Under the pieces are notes generated by a model that was given only the letters and a program-made list of their open reading frames with translations, ran no database searches and had not been told where the DNA came from. Shown here piece by piece: positions 23,072-31,894 of a stretch of DNA of 38,574 nucleotides. This DNA is from Anaerolineales bacterium (GTDB lineage: Bacteria > Chloroflexota > Anaerolineae > Anaerolineales > Villigracilaceae), in the NCBI GenBank assembly GCA_020060625.1, contig JAGUZU010000114.1, positions 1-38,574 on the forward strand, in the 5' to 3' direction. Made by a program: the position numbers and the translations under genes. Within the stretch, counting starts at the first letter, position 1, and every line of letters begins with the position of its first letter.

Positions 23072-23449
23072 TTATTCTTCAACCAGTTCGAGGACCACCA
23101 TTTCGGCGGAGTCGCCGAGGCGGGTTCCCAGCCTGGTAACGCGGGTGTAGCCGCCGTTGCGGCTGGCGAAGCGGGGGGCGATCTCGTCAAACAGACGTTT
23201 GATGATCTGGTTGTCGCCCAGCCGCGAAACAGCGAGGCGGCGGGCGTGGACTTTCTGTTCCGCGGTGCCGTTCGCACTGTTCTTTGCAAGCGTGATCAGC
23301 CGTTCGGCATCGCCGCGAATGGCGGCGGCTTTCGCCTTGGTGGTCTTGATCCGCTCGTGCGTAAGAAATTGTTTGATCAGGTTGCGGCGCAGGGCGATAC
23401 GCGCGCCCTTTGTGCGTCCCAATCTGTAACCTGCTACTGAATGTCGCAT
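23072..23449 (-). CDS. rplQ: 50S ribosomal protein L17
   Basis: 125 residues. N-terminus MRHSVAGYRLGRTKGARIALRR is the family signature (LGR and the basic repeat), followed by HERIKTTKAKAAAIRGDAE. It lines the lower part of the exit tunnel. Starts 3 bases after the rpoA stop, the conserved rpoA-rplQ pair. Confidence 0.98.
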   Translation of the reverse strand: MRHSVAGYRLGRTKGARIALRRNLIKQFLTHERIKTTKAKAAAIRGDAERLITLAKNSANGTAEQKVHARRLAVSRLGDNQIIKRLFDEIAPRFASRNGGYTRVTRLGTRLGDSAEMVVLELVEE

Positions 23450-23452
23450 CTC

Positions 23453-24424
23453 TTAACTCTCCGAGGATGTTTCGTCTTTCATAAAGCCCTTCTCACGCAT
23501 CTTGTCGCGAAGCTCATCGAGGCTCTTCTCGCCAAAATTGCGGATGGACATGACCGCGCCTTCGCCTTTTTCAAGGAGTTCGAGCACGTCTCCCACCGTG
23601 GTGATGCCTGTGCGCTTCAACGAATTGAAGACGCGCACGGAAAGGTCCAGGGCTTCAACGGGCGTCTCCGCCATTTCACTGCTCAGGCGGCTCCCGGTCG
23701 TCTCGCGTTCCACAGCCACTGTCAGCATCTCTTCATTGATACCGGCGATGTAGCGCAGGTGATCGATCAGGATGCGCGCGGAGTTGCTGAGAGCGCGTTC
23801 GGGCGAAACGGTGCCGTCCGTCCAGATTTCCAAAATCAGTTTATCGTAGTTGGTGCTTTGACCCACGCGGGCGGAAGCCACCTCCCAGTTGACGCGCTTG
23901 ACGGGGCTGAAGATCGCGTCCACGGGCAGTTCGCCGATGGGCATGTGCCCGGAGCGTTCGTTGGCGGGCGAATAGCCGCGCCCGCGCTCCACGACGAACT
24001 CGATGTCAAGTTTTGTCTTTGCGCCGTCCACCGTGAAAAGATAGGCGTCCGGGTTGACGACCTCGATCTCGGCGGGGGCAATGATGTCCGCCGCTGTGAC
24101 GGTTCCCTCGCCCCGCACTTCCAACTGCATGCGGGCGCTGTCCACGCCGTCCATCTTGATGCGGATCTGTTTGACCTGCAGCATGACCTGGATGACGTCC
24201 TCGCGCACGCCGGGGATATCGCTAAACTCATGCAAAACATCAGAAAAGCGCACAGATGTAATCGCGGATCCTTCGAGGGAGGAAAGCAGGACGCGCCGCA
24301 GGGCGTTGCCCAGCGTCACGCCGTAGCCGCCTTCGAGCGGGCTGATTACGAATTTGCCATAGTTTCGAGCCTCTGCTTCGCGCTCGATCTTTGGCATAAC
24401 CATGTTCGTGATGATACCTGTCAC
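23453..24424 (-). CDS. rpoA: DNA-directed RNA polymerase subunit alpha
   Basis: 323 residues. N-terminal domain (1-~230) dimerises and holds beta and beta prime: GNALRRVLLSSLEGSAITSV is typical. Linker, then the C-terminal domain (~250-312) with LDLSVRVFNSLKRTGITTVGDL-like helices and SIRNFGEKSLDEL, which binds UP elements and activators. The start is GTG at 24424 with AGGT nearby; an ATG eight codons later is possible. A 76-base spacer with a hairpin separates it from rpsD. Confidence 0.98.
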   Translation of the reverse strand: MTGIITNMVMPKIEREAEARNYGKFVISPLEGGYGVTLGNALRRVLLSSLEGSAITSVRFSDVLHEFSDIPGVREDVIQVMLQVKQIRIKMDGVDSARMQLEVRGEGTVTAADIIAPAEIEVVNPDAYLFTVDGAKTKLDIEFVVERGRGYSPANERSGHMPIGELPVDAIFSPVKRVNWEVASARVGQSTNYDKLILEIWTDGTVSPERALSNSARILIDHLRYIAGINEEMLTVAVERETTGSRLSSEMAETPVEALDLSVRVFNSLKRTGITTVGDVLELLEKGEGAVMSIRNFGEKSLDELRDKMREKGFMKDETSSES

Positions 24425-24452
24425 GGTTCACCTGTCCCTTTTGATCAGGCTC

Positions 24453-24485
24453 CGGGTCGCGGACCAGGCTTGCAGTCCGGACCCG
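24453..24485. promoter_or_regulatory. hairpin in the rpsD-rpoA spacer
   Basis: cgggtc-g-cggac pairs with gtccg-gacccg (11 bp, one bulge) around a 10-base loop. There is no U-run on the - strand. It lies directly between rpsD and rpoA and could be an mRNA processing or translational control element; S4 is an autoregulator in other bacteria, but no known S4 site is recognised here. Confidence 0.4.
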
Positions 24486-24500
24486 AAGCGCATTTGAGAA

Positions 24501-25151
24501 TTAGCGTCTGGAGTAGTATTCAACGATCAGTTGCTCGTCAAGACTACCGTCAATTTCAGCGCGCTCCGGCATGCGCGCCACCGAGCCGCTCATGGATTTG
24601 AGATCACGGCTGAGCCAGGCTGGGGTGTTGCGTTTTTCGGCGAATGCGCCGAGTTCCTTGAAATAAGTGAGTTTGCCCGAGCCTTCGCGCACAGCCACGG
24701 CATCGCCTTCGCTGAGGAGCATGGAAGGAACGTCGGTGCGGCGTCCGTTCACAATGAAGTGACCGTGAGTCACCAGCACGCGCGCCTGCGCGCGACTGGC
24801 GGCAAAGCCAAGCCGATAGACCACGTTATCGAGCCGGGACTCGAGAATCTGGAGCAGGTTCAAACCTGTCAAGCCGCGACGGGTAATCGCCGTGTCGTAG
24901 TAGCGGCGGAACTGGCGCTCCAGCACGCCGTAGATGCGGCGGGCTTTCTGTTTTGCGCGCAACTGACGGGCAAAGTCGGAGGAGCGACCCATGTTGGGAC
25001 CGCCGCGACTCGCCGTGCGTCCATGCTGACCGGGCGCGAAACTGCGCTTTTCAAAGGAGCATTTTGGCGTAAAACAACGCTCGCCTTTGAGATAAAGTTT
25101 TTCGCCTTCGCGCCGGCACAATTTACAAACCGGACTTAATGATTTAGCCAT
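24501..25151 (-). CDS. rpsD: 30S ribosomal protein S4, zinc-binding form
   Basis: 216 residues. Primary 16S rRNA binder. The N-terminus has the zinc-type cysteines C9, C12, C26 and C31 (SPVCKLCRR...RCFTPKC). The S4 RNA-binding domain covers about residues 98-165 ([22 protein letters not shown]). Located between rpsK and rpoA as in many bacteria. S4 represses its own operon in several species. Confidence 0.98.
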   Translation of the reverse strand: MAKSLSPVCKLCRREGEKLYLKGERCFTPKCSFEKRSFAPGQHGRTASRGGPNMGRSSDFARQLRAKQKARRIYGVLERQFRRYYDTAITRRGLTGLNLLQILESRLDNVVYRLGFAASRAQARVLVTHGHFIVNGRRTDVPSMLLSEGDAVAVREGSGKLTYFKELGAFAEKRNTPAWLSRDLKSMSGSVARMPERAEIDGSLDEQLIVEYYSRR

Positions 25152-25169
25152 ATATCAACAACCTCTATC

Positions 25170-25574
25170 CTACACGCGTCGCTTTTTCGGAGGGCGGCAT
25201 CCGTTGTGCGGAACCGGCGTGATATCCGAAATGGAGCGGACTTTTAAACCCATTGCCTGCACTGCGCGGATGGCATTTTCGCGGCCGGGTCCGGGACCCT
25301 TGACGAACAGGTCTACTTCCTGCAAGCCCAACTGCTGGGCAGCCTTGATGGCTTGTTCGGCGGCAAGGCGCGCGGCAAAAGGCGTGCTCTTGCGCGAGCC
25401 TTTGAAGCCCGCGGAGCCTGCGGAACCCCAGGCAACGGTGTTGCCATCGGTGTCGGTAACGGTAACAATCGTGTTATTGAAGGAAGCAAAGATATGCACC
25501 TGCCCGTAGGACAGGGTACGCTTCCCTTTTTTCGCGCCGGAGGCGCGGCGGGCGGAACGAACACTCTGAGCCAT
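25170..25574 (-). CDS. rpsK: 30S ribosomal protein S11
   Basis: 134 residues. Platform protein near the mRNA exit. Signatures: [29 protein letters not shown] and the C-terminal [18 protein letters not shown], where the Asn-Gly is the usual isoaspartate site. The basic N-terminus is slightly extended. 27 bases after rpsM. Confidence 0.98.
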   Translation of the reverse strand: MAQSVRSARRASGAKKGKRTLSYGQVHIFASFNNTIVTVTDTDGNTVAWGSAGSAGFKGSRKSTPFAARLAAEQAIKAAQQLGLQEVDLFVKGPGPGRENAIRAVQAMGLKVRSISDITPVPHNGCRPPKKRRV

Positions 25575-25601
25575 GTTTCTTTATATACCTTTCGGACAGG
25601 A

Positions 25602-25988
25602 TTACTTCTTCGCACCGCGACGGCGACCGCGTCCCGCGACTGTTTTCTTGATGCCTTTGCGGGTTCGGGCGTTCGTCTTTGTGCGTTGACCATTGACGGG
25701 CAGGTTGCGGCGATGGCGCAAGCCGCGATACGAGCCGATTTCGATCAGGCGCTTGACGTTCATTTGAACTTCGCGCCTCAGATCGCCCTCGACTTTGTAA
25801 TGCTTGGAAATGTACTCGCGGATCGCGGCAACTTCCGATTCAGTTAAATCCTTGATGCGCGTGTCGGGACTGACCTTGGTCTCAGCCAAGATCTGCCGGG
25901 CGCGCGTCGGACCAATGCCATAAAGGTAGGTCAAACCAACTTCTGTCCGCTTGTTGCGCGGAAGATCAACACCTTCAATTCTCGCCAT
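25602..25988 (-). CDS. rpsM: 30S ribosomal protein S13
   Basis: 128 residues. Head protein contacting the P-site tRNA and the large subunit. N-terminus [26 protein letters not shown] is typical, as are [22 protein letters not shown] and the basic tail [10 protein letters not shown]. 7 bases after rpmJ. Confidence 0.98.
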   Translation of the reverse strand: MARIEGVDLPRNKRTEVGLTYLYGIGPTRARQILAETKVSPDTRIKDLTESEVAAIREYISKHYKVEGDLRREVQMNVKRLIEIGSYRGLRHRRNLPVNGQRTKTNARTRKGIKKTVAGRGRRRGAKK

Positions 25989-25995
25989 AGGTCAC

Positions 25996-26109
25996 TTACC
26001 CTTGTCTCTGTTTATGTTTTGGATTTTCGCAAATAATGTACACGCGTCCCTTGCGCCGGACGATGCGGCACTTGGCACAGCGCTTGCGAATGGAAGGCGA
26101 AACTTTCAT
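25996..26109 (-). CDS. rpmJ: 50S ribosomal protein L36
   Basis: 37 residues: [17 protein letters not shown], then [20 protein letters not shown]. The zinc ligands C11, C14, C27 and H32 are all present, so this is the zinc form. AAGGAG lies 7 bases before the ATG. It is the first gene after the internal promoter at 26157-26185, in the spacer where infA is often found. It is short, but its position and motif make it certain. Confidence 0.97.
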   Translation of the reverse strand: MKVSPSIRKRCAKCRIVRRKGRVYIICENPKHKQRQG

Positions 26110-26156
26110 GAAAAATCTCCTTGCTTGCAGGCTCTCCTCTGAGAACCAAAGTTCTG

Positions 26157-26185
26157 ATTATACTGTTCGTTTAACAATTCGTCCA
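26157..26185 (-). promoter_or_regulatory. internal promoter for rpmJ-rpsM-rpsK-rpsD-rpoA-rplQ
   Basis: On the - strand: -35 TGGACG (26180-26185, 4 of 6), 17-bp spacer, perfect -10 TATAAT (26157-26162). Predicted start near 26150, leader of about 41 nt containing gaac-ttt-gttc-like and gcttgcaagc hairpins and the rpmJ ribosome binding site. It would let the alpha operon be transcribed independently of spc. Confidence 0.7.
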
Positions 26186-26208
26186 TACTAATACGGCGCA
26201 TCCGCCAT

Positions 26209-26979
26209 TTACAGGACAGTCAGGAGGAGGGGTTCTCCTTCGGTGACGGCAACCGTATGTTCAAAATGCGCCGTCAGGGATCCATCCGCAGATACAACCG
26301 TCCACTGATCCGGCAGGACGCGGGTTTCATACGTCCCGACAAGCACCATGGGCTCGAGCGCGATGGTCATCCCGGGTCGGAGGAGAACGCCGCTTCCCGC
26401 CGCGCCGACGTTTGGCACCTGCGGACCTTCGTGCATTTCCTTCCCGACGCCGTGTCCCGTGTATTCACGGGTAACCTGGAGACCACGGCTTTCCACGTAG
26501 TTCTGTATCGCCGCCGAGACATCGCCCGTGCGCAAGCCTTTTCGCATCTTTTCGACGCCGGCGTACAACGCGCCTTCGGTGATCTCGAGCAATTGCCTCG
26601 CCTCGGGGGAAATCTCCCCGACCCCGGCGGTAAAAGCGGAGTCGGCGACAAAGCCTTCATGGATCGTCCCGCAGTCTATCGAAACGATGTCCCCATCCTT
26701 CAGCCTGCGCTTCGGGTGGGGAATTCCATGCACCATTTCGTCGTTGATGCTGACGGTGATTGATGCCGGAAACGGCGGGCGTCCATAGCCTTTGAACGGC
26801 GATATACATCCGTATGACTTCAGCACTTCCTCAGCAGCCGCGTTAAGGTCGGCTGTCGTCACACCTGGTTGTAAAAGTTCCCGTACTTTTGCCAGAACCG
26901 TCGCATTGATGCGTCCTGCCTCGCGCATGATCCTCAGTTCGGCAGGCTTCTTTAATTTGATCTGGCGTTTCCAACTCAT
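26209..26979 (-). CDS. map: type I methionine aminopeptidase
   Basis: 256 residues. Removes the initiator methionine from new proteins. The five metal ligands are present: D102 (IDCG), D113 (VADS), H176 (GHGVGKEMHEGP), E209 (ALEPM) and E240 (AHFEHTVAV); H84 (MVHGIP) is the usual substrate-contacting histidine. No N-terminal zinc finger or SH3 linker, so type Ia. Lies between adk and rpmJ. Confidence 0.97.
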   Translation of the reverse strand: MSWKRQIKLKKPAELRIMREAGRINATVLAKVRELLQPGVTTADLNAAAEEVLKSYGCISPFKGYGRPPFPASITVSINDEMVHGIPHPKRRLKDGDIVSIDCGTIHEGFVADSAFTAGVGEISPEARQLLEITEGALYAGVEKMRKGLRTGDVSAAIQNYVESRGLQVTREYTGHGVGKEMHEGPQVPNVGAAGSGVLLRPGMTIALEPMVLVGTYETRVLPDQWTVVSADGSLTAHFEHTVAVTEGEPLLLTVL

Positions 26980-27038
26980 TCCAATAAACCTATCAAATCG
27001 GCAGAGCGTGGCGGGCTCCGCATATTCACAAATAATTC

Positions 27039-27689
27039 CTATTTTTTCAACACGGCAAGCAGTTTTGCCGTCACTTGATCGACAGCCTGCGAGCCGTCGA
27101 TCTCGACAAGTTTCCCGGCTTTACGGTAGTACTCCACAAGCGGCGTGGTCTGCTCAAGGTAGACGCGAATCCGTTTTGTGACCGTTTCCACCTTGTCATC
27201 GTCGCGCTGGTACAGATCGGAGCCATCCACATCACAGATACCAACCTGCTTTGGCGGGTTGAACTTCTCGTGATAGATGTGTCCCTGCGCGCGGCATGTC
27301 CAGCGCCCGCTTGCGCGTTCAACGAGGACGGATTCCTCGGCAGTGATGTATGGCACGAAGCCCACTTCACCGCCGAACTCTGCCAGCATCTTTTCGAGCG
27401 CATCCGCCTGAGCCGGGGTGCGGGGAAAACCGTCGAGGATGGCGCCAGCCTGACAGTCCGGACGGGAGATGCGTTCCCGAATCATGTTGATGGTCACATC
27501 GTCCGGAACCAGTTCACCTTTATCCATGAAGGACTTGGCAAGTTTTCCAAGTTCGGTTTCATTCTTAAAGTTCTCGCGGAAGAGATCACCCGAGGAAACA
27601 TGCGCCAGTTTGCTCGTTTCGGACAGTATCCTCGCCTGGGTTCCCTTCCCAACACCGGGAGGTCCAAGCAAAACGATGAAGGTCGCCAT
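27039..27689 (-). CDS. adk: adenylate kinase
   Basis: 216 residues from the ATG at 27689; a GTG one codon earlier is possible. Interconverts ATP + AMP and 2 ADP. P-loop GPPGVGKGTQ (9-18), AMP-binding SSGDLFRE and DGFPRT (86-91), LID about 126-163. The LID has the long zinc-type form, but the ligand set is C132, Q135, C152, D155: the second cysteine of the usual C-x2-C...C-x2-[CD] is Gln. AGGG lies about 9 bases upstream. Directly follows secY, as usual. Confidence 0.97.
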   Translation of the reverse strand: MATFIVLLGPPGVGKGTQARILSETSKLAHVSSGDLFRENFKNETELGKLAKSFMDKGELVPDDVTINMIRERISRPDCQAGAILDGFPRTPAQADALEKMLAEFGGEVGFVPYITAEESVLVERASGRWTCRAQGHIYHEKFNPPKQVGICDVDGSDLYQRDDDKVETVTKRIRVYLEQTTPLVEYYRKAGKLVEIDGSQAVDQVTAKLLAVLKK

Positions 27690-27698
27690 CACATCACC

Positions 27699-29081
27699 CT
27701 AGCGGACGAGCAGAGAGTCTTGATAACCGTGCAGTTTGAGTTCGGCGTCGATATTCTGGAAGGTATCGCGCACAACACCGACGACAATGAGCAAGCCGGA
27801 AGACGAAACAAGGAAGATTCCCGTTTGCGAACTGGCGGCGGCAAGATTGAAAGCGCTCAACAGCAGACCAAGCAGGAACGGCATGATGGCAACAAGTCCA
27901 AGGAACACTGCGCCGACCAGGGTAATGCGCCTCTGGACCGTGCTCAGATACTTCTGCGTGGGAGCGCCCGTATGCACGCCGGGGACTGTCGCGCCCATCT
28001 TCTTGAGATTATCGCCGTAATTTTGCTGGTCGAACAACACGGCGGTATAAAAGAAGGTAAAGACGACGACCATGAGGAAGTACAGAGTCCAGTAGCCCCA
28101 GTTACTCGTACCGGTGGCGCCGAAGAAGTTTTGAACGCTCAGGAAGAAGTTCGCCACGCCCTGGTTTTCACTCTGTGTGAAGTAACTGGCGACGATGGCA
28201 GGAAATTGTAAAATGGCGCTCGCAAAGATCAAGGGGATCATGCCGGAGAGGTTGACCATCAGCGGCAGGGTTCCCTTCACGGGCATGGACATGCGATTGC
28301 CAATGCGTCGCCCGGGATACATGACCGGGACATTGCGGCGCCCCTGCTGGACGTACACGATGGCAAACACGGTTAATACGATGATAACCATGGTGAAAGC
28401 CAGCATGACCCAGCGGGTCGCTTCATCCGCCAGGAGCCCGGCAAGGTTCGCAGGCATTTGCGCGACGATACCCGCAAAGATCACGAGGGAAAGTCCCTGC
28501 CCGCGAACGCCATACTCGGAGATCAGCTCGCCAAGCCAGATGGCGAACATGGTTCCCGCCGTCATCGCTATGAGGGTTGCCCATGAGCCCAGTGCAGTCT
28601 CACCGCCCAGCAAGCCAAACGGAAGGATCGGCTGACCAATCGCCTGAATGGACAGGGAGTTGAAGATATTGATCTGACCAATGGCAGAGAGGGCAGCCAT
28701 CGGCACGGCGAGATAATATGTCCATTTTTCCTGCCAGCGGCGTCCCTCACGAGGGTCTTCCTGTATCCTGCGCTGAAGGGAGGGAATGATCGGGATCAGC
28801 AATTGCAGGATGATCTGGGCGGTAATATACGGGTACACACCCATGGACAACAGTGAGAAATTGGAAACTGTGCCGCCGGAGAGCAGGTCCAAAAATCCGA
28901 GGAAGTTTCCCTGCCCGGTGGACGAGCCTCGAAAAGCAGCGAGAATGTCATGGTCTACGCCAGGGGCGGGCACATTTGCCGCAATTCTGTAGATCGCCAA
29001 AATGATGAGAGTGACGATCAGTTTGCTTCGAATATCTTCCGATTTCCAAAGATAACGCCAGCCTGAGAAGGTGGTCTTCAT
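27699..29081 (-). CDS. secY: preprotein translocase subunit SecY
   Basis: 460 residues with ten membrane segments. Central channel of the Sec translocon. Typical features: an opening segment FSGWRYLWKSEDIRSKL, plug region LDLLSGGTVSNFSLLSMGVYPYI, and C-terminal loops DQQNYGDNLKKMGATVPGVHTGAPTQKYL. It is a little longer than the common ~435. 13 bases after rplO and 9 bases before adk, the conserved spc-operon order. Confidence 0.97.
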   Translation of the reverse strand: MKTTFSGWRYLWKSEDIRSKLIVTLIILAIYRIAANVPAPGVDHDILAAFRGSSTGQGNFLGFLDLLSGGTVSNFSLLSMGVYPYITAQIILQLLIPIIPSLQRRIQEDPREGRRWQEKWTYYLAVPMAALSAIGQINIFNSLSIQAIGQPILPFGLLGGETALGSWATLIAMTAGTMFAIWLGELISEYGVRGQGLSLVIFAGIVAQMPANLAGLLADEATRWVMLAFTMVIIVLTVFAIVYVQQGRRNVPVMYPGRRIGNRMSMPVKGTLPLMVNLSGMIPLIFASAILQFPAIVASYFTQSENQGVANFFLSVQNFFGATGTSNWGYWTLYFLMVVVFTFFYTAVLFDQQNYGDNLKKMGATVPGVHTGAPTQKYLSTVQRRITLVGAVFLGLVAIMPFLLGLLLSAFNLAAASSQTGIFLVSSSGLLIVVGVVRDTFQNIDAELKLHGYQDSLLVR

Positions 29082-29094
29082 GCAGTGTATCCTT

Positions 29095-29559
29095 TTATCC
29101 GGGTTGAGCGATCAATTCGACGGAGCCGCCAGCCTTTTCGACCTTGGCTTTGGCTCCCGTGCTGACACGATGGACACGAATCTTGAGGGGTATGGTCAAC
29201 TCGCCGCGACCCAGAACAACTATCGGGTTGCGTGAATCGCGCAGAAGATGGGCTTCGGCGAGAGTCTCGGGGGTGACTTCCGCATCCGCTTTGAATGCCT
29301 GCGAAAGTTGATCCAGGTTCACTTCGTTGTAAACAACCTGGTTGGGCGGGGTGAAGCCTTCACCCCGCATGAACGGCAGGCGGCGATAGAAAGGCAGGTT
29401 GCCGCCTTGACGGTACAGATTACCGCCTTCGCCGGAACGCGCGCCTGCGCCTTTTGTACCGCGACCGGCGGTCTTGCCCTGCCCCGCCGAGATGCCGCGC
29501 CCCACCCGCTTCTTGTCTTTTTTGGACCCGGGATTGGGTACGAGATCATGTAGTTTCAT
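29095..29559 (-). CDS. rplO: 50S ribosomal protein L15
   Basis: 154 residues from the ATG at 29559 (a TTG two codons earlier is less likely). The N-terminus MKLHDLVPNPGSKKDKKRVGRG is the family signature, followed by the Gly/Arg-rich extension with QGKTAGRGTKGAGARSG and a C-terminal domain with conserved glycines. AGGT 8 bases upstream. Confidence 0.97.
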   Translation of the reverse strand: MKLHDLVPNPGSKKDKKRVGRGISAGQGKTAGRGTKGAGARSGEGGNLYRQGGNLPFYRRLPFMRGEGFTPPNQVVYNEVNLDQLSQAFKADAEVTPETLAEAHLLRDSRNPIVVLGRGELTIPLKIRVHRVSTGAKAKVEKAGGSVELIAQPG

Positions 29560-29568
29560 ATCCAATAC

Positions 29569-29766
29569 CTATTCTTCGATCTTGAGCAGGTGGATGACCT
29601 TGTTCAACATGCCGCGCAACGCGGGGGTATCCTTATGCTCAATAGTTTGGTGTAAACGCCGTAAGCCCAGGGCTTTGACGGTTGCCTTCTGATCCTTGGT
29701 GTAACCGATGGCGCTGCGCACCAACGTGACACGCAAGGTTTTGCCGGAGGTTTCCTTTTTAGGCAT
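29569..29766 (-). CDS. rpmD: 50S ribosomal protein L30
   Basis: 65 residues from the ATG at 29766, which overlaps the end of rpsE by 8 bases; the frame is open further upstream but GGAGG 8 bases before this ATG and family length fix the start. Core [29 protein letters not shown] is split by family into the L30 fold; [18 protein letters not shown] ends it. Translational coupling to rpsE is likely. Confidence 0.97.
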   Translation of the reverse strand: MPKKETSGKTLRVTLVRSAIGYTKDQKATVKALGLRRLHQTIEHKDTPALRGMLNKVIHLLKIEE

Positions 29767-30304
29767 GCTGCTTCCTCCGTTCCCAGAATGGTAATAATTC
29801 ATCGTTTCGCTTGCCTCGACGCGCAGCTTCGACAGTTGGGGAGCGCAACGCATCCAGCGCGTCGAACGTGGCCATGACGACGTTGAGGACGTTCGCGCTT
29901 CCCATGGACTTGGTGAGGATGTCGCGCACGCCGGCAACTTCAAGCACAGCACGGACGCCGCCCGCCGCGATTACGCCTGTACCAGCCGAAGCGGGTTTGA
30001 GAAACACCCGAGCTCCAGCCACCTTCCCCAGAACTTCATGGGGAATCGTTGTACCGGACAGGTTGACTGCGCGCAAGTCCTTACGGGCGCGCTCTGATGC
30101 CTTTCGCATCGCATCCGGAACGGCGTTTGCCTTTCCGACCCCCATTCCAACGGAGCCCTTTTTGTCTCCGGTGACAACCGTCACGCGGAATTGGAAGCGG
30201 CGGCCGCCTTTCACCACTTTCGCCACGCGGGCAATTTCGATCACGCGCTCTTCGAAGGCGTCCTGCGCTTCATATTGCTGCTTGTCAAATTGAGTTTCTG
30301 CCAT
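29759..30304 (-). CDS. rpsE: 30S ribosomal protein S5
   Basis: 181 residues from the ATG at 30304, with GGAG 7-8 bases upstream; an ATG 12 bases earlier lacks one. Double-stranded RNA-binding-like N-terminal domain ([20 protein letters not shown]) and the C-terminal domain with [16 protein letters not shown]. Involved in decoding fidelity. 44 bases after rplR. Confidence 0.97.
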   Translation of the reverse strand: MAETQFDKQQYEAQDAFEERVIEIARVAKVVKGGRRFQFRVTVVTGDKKGSVGMGVGKANAVPDAMRKASERARKDLRAVNLSGTTIPHEVLGKVAGARVFLKPASAGTGVIAAGGVRAVLEVAGVRDILTKSMGSANVLNVVMATFDALDALRSPTVEAARRGKRNDELLPFWERRKQHA

Positions 30305-30348
30305 ATCTTTCTCCATGTGGTAACGAACCTGCGTCGTTCCAGGAAACC

Positions 30349-30714
30349 CTAGAACTGCAGTCCGCCTTCACGCGCTCCATCAGCCAATGCTTTTACACGT
30401 CCGGTATAGCGAAAGCCGCCGCGGTCAAACACAACGGAGGTGACTCCCTTGGACTTGGCGCGTTCTGCAATGGCTTTACCCACCGCCTTCGCCTGTTCCG
30501 TTTTTTTCATACCCTTCATTTGCTCGCGCAATTCCTTATCCACCGTGGAAGCGGAGATAAGGGTGTTTCCCTGCGCGTCATCGATGATCTGGGCATAGAT
30601 ACCGGTAAGACTCTTGAACACGTTCAGCCGGGGGCGGCTGGGCGTTCCAGATAAATTCTTGCGAACGCGCACATGGCGGCGCTCGCGAGCAATTGAACGA
30701 TTTTTCTTAGCCAT
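30349..30714 (-). CDS. rplR: 50S ribosomal protein L18
   Basis: 121 residues. Binds 5S rRNA. Basic N-terminus ([24 protein letters not shown]) and the C-terminal [26 protein letters not shown] region are typical. 3 bases after rplF. Confidence 0.98.
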   Translation of the reverse strand: MAKKNRSIARERRHVRVRKNLSGTPSRPRLNVFKSLTGIYAQIIDDAQGNTLISASTVDKELREQMKGMKKTEQAKAVGKAIAERAKSKGVTSVVFDRGGFRYTGRVKALADGAREGGLQF

Positions 30715-30717
30715 GCT

Positions 30718-31266
30718 TTACTTGGCTCCCTTCCCGGCTTTGCCTGCCTTGCGGCGGACACGTTCGCCAAGGTAGTGCAAACCTTTGCCGTGATACGGTT
30801 CCGGCGGGCGCACCTTGCGGACGTTCGCAGCCACCTGACCGACCAGTTCCTTGTCAAAACCCATCACCTTGATCTGACGGGTCTTCTGATCCACCTCGAA
30901 TGAAATACCCGCAGGGGGTTCCATCTTAATGGGATGTGAATAGCCGACGTGCAGGGCGAGGGTCTTTCCTTCCATTTCGGCGCGATAGCCGACGCCTTCC
31001 ACTTCCAGGATCACTTCAAAACCCTGGCTGACGCCATGCACCATGTTTGCCAGAACGGCGCGGGTGGTTCCGTGCAGGGCGCGTTCTTCGGGGTTATCCG
31101 AATTCCTGGCAATGTTCAACTGATTGTTTTCCATCTTGATGTTGATCAGGCTGGAAAACTCACGCTGAAGCTCGCCCTTCGGACCCTTCACGCGAACCTT
31201 GGAGCCGTTCAACTCCACCTGCACGCCGCCGGGGATTTCCACGGGTAAACGACCTATGCGAGACAC
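30718..31266 (-). CDS. rplF: 50S ribosomal protein L6
   Basis: 182 residues. Two repeated L6 domains; MSRIGRLPVEIPGGVQV opens and PEPYHGKGLHYLGERVRRKAGK closes, near the GTPase factor site. The start is GTG, with AGGAGG 6 bases upstream. 10 bases after rpsH. Confidence 0.98.
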   Translation of the reverse strand: MSRIGRLPVEIPGGVQVELNGSKVRVKGPKGELQREFSSLINIKMENNQLNIARNSDNPEERALHGTTRAVLANMVHGVSQGFEVILEVEGVGYRAEMEGKTLALHVGYSHPIKMEPPAGISFEVDQKTRQIKVMGFDKELVGQVAANVRKVRPPEPYHGKGLHYLGERVRRKAGKAGKGAK

Positions 31267-31276
31267 AATAAACCTC

Positions 31277-31690
31277 CTACCACACCTTACAGAGAATCTC
31301 GCCGCCCACGCCCAACTGTCGGGCGCGCGCGCCGGTCATGACACCCTTGGGAGTCGAAAGAATGGCAACGCCAATTCCCGAAAGCACCCAGGGGATATCC
31401 GTCTTCTTGGTGTAGATGCGGCGACCCGGCTTACTGACGCGCTCCAAACCGGAAAAGACCGCGCGCCGGTCCCGGCGTTCGCCAACATATTTGATCTTCA
31501 AGCGCAGGAACTTTTGTCCTTCACGCTCGCCGTCAACCACTTCATACCCTTCGAGAAAACCTTCCTCTTTGAGGATTTTGGCGATCTCCAGCTTTATTTT
31601 CGAGTTGGGCATTGCAACCTGGGCATGTCCTGCCATTACAGCGTTGCGAATGCGGGTCAACATATCAGCAATTGGATCATTAAAAGACAT
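31277..31690 (-). CDS. rpsH: 30S ribosomal protein S8
   Basis: 137 residues from the ATG at 31690; an ATG two codons earlier directly abuts GGAGG and cannot be used well, whereas this one has a 6-base spacing. MSFNDPIADMLTRIRNA opens and IGVAILSTPKGVMTGARAR closes. Central-domain 16S rRNA binder. 18 bases after rpsN. Confidence 0.97.
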   Translation of the reverse strand: MSFNDPIADMLTRIRNAVMAGHAQVAMPNSKIKLEIAKILKEEGFLEGYEVVDGEREGQKFLRLKIKYVGERRDRRAVFSGLERVSKPGRRIYTKKTDIPWVLSGIGVAILSTPKGVMTGARARQLGVGGEILCKVW

Positions 31691-31708
31691 GATCATCCTC
31701 CACCCGGC

Positions 31709-31891
31709 CTACCAGGACGACTTTACGACGCCGGGGATTTTGCCCACCAACGCCAGTTCACGGAAGCAGATGCGGCACAGACCAAAGCGGCGGATATATC
31801 CGCGCGGTCGTCCGCAACGCTGACAACGGTTTCGTACCTGCACGGCATGGCGGCGGCGCAATTCACGATATTGCATACATTTCTTTGCCAT
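31709..31891 (-). CDS. rpsN: 30S ribosomal protein S14, type Z
   Basis: 60 residues, the short zinc form: C23, C26, C39 and C42 as CxxC pairs (RCQRCGR, LCRICFR). [10 protein letters not shown] is the conserved end. 3 bases after rplE. Confidence 0.98.
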   Translation of the reverse strand: MAKKCMQYRELRRRHAVQVRNRCQRCGRPRGYIRRFGLCRICFRELALVGKIPGVVKSSW

Positions 31892-31894
31892 AAG

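Noticed and set aside
23441-24601. 386-codon + strand frame opposite rpoA
   Set aside because: Antisense shadow of rpoA and the rpsD end; no recognisable domain.
27075-28211. 378-codon + strand frame opposite adk and secY
   Set aside because: Spans two convincing genes on the other strand and has no domain or start signal.
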